Below are positions 5,414 through 8,238 of a stretch of DNA of 8,238 bases, piece by piece (the stretch's first letter is position 1; each line of letters begins with the position of its first letter). Origin of the DNA: Euryarchaeota archaeon UBA220 (GTDB lineage: Archaea > Thermoplasmatota > Poseidoniia > Poseidoniales > Thalassarchaeaceae). Both the position numbers and the translations under genes were made by a program. The DNA lies in the NCBI GenBank assembly GCA_002501885.1, contig DAON01000002.1, forward strand, positions 1 to 8,238, written 5' to 3'. A model generated the notes under the pieces. It worked only from the letters and a program-made list of their open reading frames with translations. It searched no databases and was not told the DNA's origin.

Positions 5414-6433
5414 TCATACACTCTCAATATTCTCAACTACTCCAATTACTCGCATCGGCGTAGCATCAAGTTGCGTAATCAGTATGCTAGGTAGGCTTTC
5501 TTTCCTTACCCAGAGTGGACTATCCCAATCGACACCCAATTCAGGTCCCTCAACATGTGTAACCCGCCCCACCACGAACTGCAAATCCACAGCCGCATGG
5601 ATTACATCATCTACCTGCAAAACCCTCTTTTGGAAAGGGGCAACCTTGATTTTCAAACTCGATTTATCATGACGTATCATGACTTCGGAATCGGGATGAG
5701 TAATCATACAACCTCGATGTAAAGCTTCTTCTCGTAGATTGCGAAGGGCAACCCCAACCCTATCTCCTGCTTTGGCAACATCAACATCATCATCCATAAC
5801 TTGTAGAGAACGCACAACTCCTTTCTCATTAGCCGGTAGAATGAGAACCTCGTCGTGTTTGTTTACAGAACCGGTTTGTACATATCCAATAGCGACTAAA
5901 CCCACTCCTTTGACATTGAAGTGCTGATCAACTGGCAATATCAGACCCCCCTCTTCACCCTCGCCCGCCATATTATCCAGATGTTGAAAGAACTCTTCCC
6001 GTAAATCATGAACTTCAGGCAACGACTCATGTATGGACCATCCTTCTAATCCGGCCTGTGAGAGGATAGTTCTGACTTGATCCAAATCCACCCACTCCCC
6101 TTCACTTGGATTGATTATGACTATACCATTACGGATTCCACTAACACCGAATGAAACCAAAACCTCTCCCAGAGCGGCATCAACTTTGCCAATTTCCACA
6201 ACCCCTACTTCAGCCACATTCAGTACTGAAAGAAGTGGCCGTATTTTTTCCGGGTGCTTCAATGGCCTGAGTAATGATATGATACAAACCTCACCATTCC
6301 TCTCTTCCTTGTGCACATATGACTCAATATCTCTGACATCATTTGACTTGGCCAGAGACCTCGCCAGGTCTTCACTACCCACGAAGGCGACATTCAACAC
6401 CGGCACATCCCGCGCGGGCAGCGTATCCCACAT
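5414..6433 (-). CDS. SelB/EF-Tu-like protein lacking GTPase motifs (pseudo-GTPase)
   Basis: A 339-residue paralogue of translational GTPases. Domain II is clear at about 163-246: VKGVGLVAIGYVQTGSV, then DEVLILP, VVRSLQVMDDDV, AGDRVGVALRNL and RGCMIT, all EF-Tu/SelB hallmarks. A domain III-like barrel follows (about 258-339). The N-terminal 155 residues have G-domain-like strand and helix order but not the catalytic motifs. The P-loop position reads GSEDLARSL (19-27) instead of GxxxxGK[ST]. There is no DxxG motif, and the expected NKxD is INPSE (107-111). It therefore should not bind GTP in the normal way. Domain II usually contacts tRNA or ribosome, so a role in translation or tRNA handling is possible but unproven. 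The ATG at 6433 is preferred to the adjacent TTG at 6436. It converges on the EF-hand gene 30 bp away and diverges from the GGGP synthase. Confidence 0.82.
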   Translation of the reverse strand: MWDTLPARDVPVLNVAFVGSEDLARSLAKSNDVRDIESYVHKEERNGEVCIISLLRPLKHPEKIRPLLSVLNVAEVGVVEIGKVDAALGEVLVSFGVSGIRNGIVIINPSEGEWVDLDQVRTILSQAGLEGWSIHESLPEVHDLREEFFQHLDNMAGEGEEGGLILPVDQHFNVKGVGLVAIGYVQTGSVNKHDEVLILPANEKGVVRSLQVMDDDVDVAKAGDRVGVALRNLREEALHRGCMITHPDSEVMIRHDKSSLKIKVAPFQKRVLQVDDVIHAAVDLQFVVGRVTHVEGPELGVDWDSPLWVRKESLPSILITQLDATPMRVIGVVENIESV

Positions 6434-6434
6434 C

Positions 6435-6452
6435 AATGCGACGCATTCGTCG
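6435..6452. promoter_or_regulatory. Nested palindromes in the pseudo-GTPase/GGGPS divergent region
   Basis: AATGCG-A-CGCATT (6435-6447) is a perfect 6-bp inverted repeat around one base. It overlaps a second one, CGACG-CATT-CGTCG (6439-6452). Both lie directly upstream of the pseudo-GTPase ATG in the short region shared with the GGGP synthase start. This could be an operator, or alternative hairpins in the pseudo-GTPase leader. Confidence 0.35.
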
Positions 6453-6507
6453 TATGGATAGATGAAAGCCTTAGAGGGGAAACTCAGGACGACGGCCTGT
6501 GAGCGAG

Positions 6508-7311
6508 ATGTCTGAGTGGCTACGAGACTATGTCTGTCGCCCCAGAATCGGTACCCGACACGCCATTCTCATTGACCCTGCTGATCAGACTCCTGATGTA
6601 GCAGCGAAGAGGTGTGTTGCTGCAGTATCTGCAGGCAGTAGCATGATCCTTGTTGGAGGCTCTACAGATACTGATATGGAGAATGTACACAACACCATAT
6701 TGGCAATCAAAGAAGCCCTAGAACTAGTAACATGGGCATCTAGCCAAGATTCTGAATTGGAAGAAGAGGGTTGGAATGTACCCGTGGTTTTGTTCCCACA
6801 AGGCGCCGCTGCATTATCTCCAGCGGCCGACGGAATCACATTCATGATGCTCATGAATTCCACAACCCCACGATTCCTAATCGAAGAACAAGTCGAGGGA
6901 GCACCATACATTCGACAAGCCGGCATAGTGCCCCTTCCTATGGGGTATGTGATATGTGCCCCGGGCGGTAGAGCAGGAGAAGTCGGCCAGGCCAAGCTAA
7001 TCGAATCGGGTGAGACTGAGCGTGTTAGTGCCTATGCGATGACAGCAGAATCCTACGGATTTGGCATGTTCTATCTTGAGGCAGGGAGTGGGGCTTCACA
7101 CCCAGTTGAACCAGATCTAATCCGGGCGGCCCGAGATTCGTGCGACCTTACTTTAGTAGTGGGTGGAGGAATCCGTGATGGTAGCACTGCCAAGAGAGCC
7201 GCCCAAGCCGGAGCTGACTGGATAATCACTGGAAATCTAGCCGAAGAATTCGATGACGCTGACGAGTTACAACGAGTCCTTACCAAATTCATCACTGAGA
7301 TGAATTCTTGA
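6508..7311 (+). CDS. Geranylgeranylglyceryl phosphate synthase
   Basis: Joins geranylgeranyl diphosphate to the 3-hydroxyl of sn-glycerol 1-phosphate, the first committed step of archaeal ether-lipid synthesis. It is a TIM-barrel enzyme of the GGGPS/PcrB family. The product is 267 residues from this ATG, or 270 from an in-frame GTG at 6499 that cannot be excluded. Family blocks in order: LIDPADQTP near the N-terminus (binding of the diphosphate), ILVGGST, VVLFPQGAAALSPAADGI then FMMLMNS, PLPMGYVICAPGGRAGEVGQA, FYLEAGSGA, LVVGGGIRDGSTA and AGADWIITGNLAEE (the glycerol-phosphate grip). The usual FPGN is FPQG here. Spacing and length fit the longer group II enzymes of euryarchaea. An acidic insert (about 80-91) precedes the FPQG strand. 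It starts divergently from the pseudo-GTPase, and its last 20 bases overlap the convergent coiled-coil gene. Confidence 0.93.
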   Translation: MSEWLRDYVCRPRIGTRHAILIDPADQTPDVAAKRCVAAVSAGSSMILVGGSTDTDMENVHNTILAIKEALELVTWASSQDSELEEEGWNVPVVLFPQGAAALSPAADGITFMMLMNSTTPRFLIEEQVEGAPYIRQAGIVPLPMGYVICAPGGRAGEVGQAKLIESGETERVSAYAMTAESYGFGMFYLEAGSGASHPVEPDLIRAARDSCDLTLVVGGGIRDGSTAKRAAQAGADWIITGNLAEEFDDADELQRVLTKFITEMNS

Positions 7312-7786
7312 GTTTCTCTATCTCCGTAATCAATCTCTCCAACTGACTCTCCAAGTCAAGAATGAGAGTGACTTGCTCTTCTTCACTTCTTAGCAGTCTT
7401 GCGTTTTCTTCTTGCAACTCTACAGTTCTACTGGCACCACCCTCGTCATCAGCACGACGCTGTTTCTCATTCGCTAACCGTGCTTCCAGGCGGGCAACGC
7501 TACTCTCAGATACTCGCAACTCCTCTTCGAGTTCAACCACTCTTGCCCGTGTTGAACCATCCTGATCTAGTGCGGCGAAATCCATTTCCAAAGCTCGCCT
7601 ACCCTGTCTTTCCGATGCTAACTCCTCTTCGAGTCTGATTACTTCCTCCCAGACCGAGATTACTTCCTCAGCCAACCTCTCAGGGGCCATACCCGCAAGT
7701 CTAGTAGCGAGCGCTTCGCCCCCATCCTCACTAACTCCCGATTCTTCGGAATTCACAACTATCAGTGAGAATCGCTGACCCAACAC
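7292..7786 (-). CDS. Coiled-coil protein of unknown function
   Basis: A 164-residue product made mostly of one long charged coiled coil. From about residue 34 to the end, heptads rich in Leu, Glu, Arg and Lys follow one another (for example RLEEELASERQGRRALEM, VVELEEELRVSESSVARLEARL, ILDLESQLERLITEIEKL). Short breaks occur at the DQDGST (about 76) and DDEGG (about 112) turns. There is no signal peptide and no catalytic motif. Such proteins usually act as dimeric scaffolds, structural-maintenance-like or prefoldin-like helpers; none of these can be chosen from sequence. The start is uncertain. GTG at 7786 is bounded by an in-frame TGA three codons upstream, but the TATA-like box at 7803-7808 would start transcription near 7779, which favours GTG at 7756 (154 residues, MNSEESG...). 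Its tail overlaps the 3' end of the GGGP synthase gene. Confidence 0.65.
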   Translation of the reverse strand: MLGQRFSLIVVNSEESGVSEDGGEALATRLAGMAPERLAEEVISVWEEVIRLEEELASERQGRRALEMDFAALDQDGSTRARVVELEEELRVSESSVARLEARLANEKQRRADDEGGASRTVELQEENARLLRSEEEQVTLILDLESQLERLITEIEKLKNSSQ

Positions 7787-7802
7787 TCTTCAATCTTGAG
7801 GG

Positions 7803-7822
7803 AATATAGGTCCGAAGGACCT
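7803..7822 (-). promoter_or_regulatory. TATA-like box beside a perfect dyad, promoter of the coiled-coil gene
   Basis: On the minus strand a perfect inverted repeat AGGTCC-TTC-GGACCT (7808-7822) runs directly into CTATATTCC, whose TATATT (7803-7808) is a good archaeal TATA element. The dyad occupies the BRE position, so a protein bound there would block TFB/TBP. This fits an operator for the coiled-coil gene. It is more than 30 bases from the TATA box of the divergent ribosomal gene. Confidence 0.45.
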
Positions 7823-7856
7823 CATCTTCTAACCACTGGGCACTTAGGCGCGGTCG

Positions 7857-7866
7857 AAGTTAAATC
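7857..7866 (+). promoter_or_regulatory. TATA box for ribosomal protein LX (leaderless transcript)
   Basis: AAGTTAAATC is centred about 27 bp before the ATG at 7889, with a purine-rich CGAAG upstream like a BRE. There is no Shine-Dalgarno sequence between box and ATG. The spacing matches an archaeal promoter that starts transcription at, or next to, the start codon. Confidence 0.55.
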
Positions 7867-7888
7867 AGAACCCTAAGTCGCACGCACC

Positions 7889-8134
7889 ATGAAAGCCTTC
7901 AGAGCGACTGGTTCGTTCAGATCTGGTAAGAACAACCAACCCTACACTCTCGATGTTGTGGCCGAGAATGAAGCAGATGCTATGGAGAGAGTGTACTCGA
8001 ACTTTGGTAGCCGACACGGAACTCCTCGCCGATTCGTTTCTATCGACTCAATGGAGTCAATAAATCCCTCAAACTCCACAGCGCCAGTAGTCGTTGCACA
8101 CTTCCGTGGTGACGATTTTTCCGAAGAAGAATGA
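7889..8134 (+). CDS. rpl18a: Archaeal ribosomal protein L18Ae/LX (eL20 family)
   Basis: Large-subunit ribosomal protein of archaea and eukaryotes (eL20, formerly L18a/LX). The 81-residue length fits the short archaeal form. The conserved pattern is visible: FRATGSFRSG at 4-13, QPYTLDVVAENEADAMERVYSNFGSRHGTPRR at 17-48 (family core: aromatic, acidic ENE, then VYS-x-x-GSRH), and a final VSIDSM strand. Residues 57-81 form a less conserved acidic tail ending DDFSEEE. The ATG is set by a well-placed TATA box for leaderless expression. In many archaea this gene precedes prefoldin alpha; here about 100 bp of apparently non-coding DNA follows, and any such gene would begin outside the window. Confidence 0.88.
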   Translation: MKAFRATGSFRSGKNNQPYTLDVVAENEADAMERVYSNFGSRHGTPRRFVSIDSMESINPSNSTAPVVVAHFRGDDFSEEE

Positions 8135-8147
8135 TTCTCACCATAGC

Positions 8148-8209
8148 GCGGCGTTGAAAGCCAACCCTATTGCCGCAGATGTGGAGGCAACAGAGTGCAC
8201 AGGTTCCAC
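8148..8209 (+). other. Two adjacent stem-loops downstream of ribosomal protein LX
   Basis: The 104 bases after the LX stop hold no convincing gene. GCGGCGTTG (8148-8156) pairs with CAAC (8162-8165) and GCCGC (8172-8176), leaving an AAAGC loop and a six-base bulge. Five bases later GTGGA (8181-8185) pairs with TCCAC (8205-8209) around a loop containing GTGCAC. This may be a structured 3' UTR, an RNA gene or chance. No T-tract follows. Confidence 0.35.
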
Positions 8210-8231
8210 CCCTCTCCTAATCTACTGTTGA

Positions 8232-8238
8232 TTGGAGG
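8232..8238 (+). promoter_or_regulatory. Possible ribosome binding site of a gene beyond the right edge
   Basis: The window ends in TTGGAGG, with GGAGG a full Shine-Dalgarno core. A start codon would be expected within about ten bases outside the window. The gene order seen in other archaea would suggest prefoldin alpha, but nothing here shows it. Confidence 0.3.

Noticed and set aside
6585..6995. Minus-strand 136-residue frame inside the GGGP synthase gene
   Set aside because: It is fully antisense to a gene whose conserved family blocks are all in the plus frame.
8202..8210. GGTTCCACC, resembling a tRNA T-loop
   Set aside because: The flanking T-stem has a mismatch, no 7-bp acceptor stem can be formed around it, and no anticodon arm was found at the right distance.
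8140..8238. Minus-strand frame with spaced cysteines (LCCLHICGNR) faintly like ribosomal protein L37e
   Set aside because: The CxxC spacing and flanking basic residues of L37e are not met, and the frame runs through the LX stop region without a start codon. Chance similarity.

Overview
The window looks like part of the chromosome of a planktonic euryarchaeon. The archaeal markers are a geranylgeranylglyceryl phosphate synthase (first committed step of ether lipids), ribosomal protein L18Ae/LX, a CPSF-type beta-CASP ribonuclease and a SelB/EF-Tu-like paralogue. One start codon (LX) sits about 27 bp from a TATA-like box with no Shine-Dalgarno site, as in leaderless archaeal transcripts. Gene density, moderate GC and the mix of genes resemble marine Poseidoniia (Marine Group II), but that placement is inference from gene content and not proven by a marker tree.

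Layout. Positions 125-4189 hold four genes on the minus strand. In transcription order they are a beta-CASP RNase, an AzgA/NCS2 purine permease, adenine phosphoribosyltransferase (apt), and a proline/lysine-rich zinc-ribbon protein. Permease and apt form an obvious purine uptake and salvage pair, separated by a leader with a stable UUCG hairpin. The RNase is separated from the permease by a 95-bp gap with three copies of a 7-bp motif. A 250-bp divergent intergenic region (4190-4439) follows, containing an 8-bp inverted repeat.

Positions 4440-5383 hold three small plus-strand genes: a 2x[4Fe-4S] ferredoxin, a translationally coupled short Rossmann-type flavoprotein-like protein (apparently only the N-terminal part of a reductase), and a two-helix membrane mini-protein with one canonical EF-hand. 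They converge on a minus-strand EF-Tu/SelB-like protein whose GTPase motifs are gone. That gene diverges from the plus-strand GGGP synthase, whose 3' end overlaps by 20 bp a convergent coiled-coil gene. The coiled-coil gene diverges from ribosomal protein LX through a compact 100-bp promoter region with a perfect dyad beside a TATA box.

How they fit together. Two local themes are purine salvage (permease plus Apt) and isoprenoid lipid synthesis. The GGGP synthase is certain. The ferredoxin/flavoprotein pair is a speculative link to lipid saturation, because ferredoxin-dependent geranylgeranyl reductases are known in archaea. The rest are information-processing genes (RNase, LX, SelB-like pseudo-GTPase) and several uncharacterised small proteins, which are the most interesting part of the window. 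No CRISPR array, insertion sequence, tRNA or rRNA was seen.
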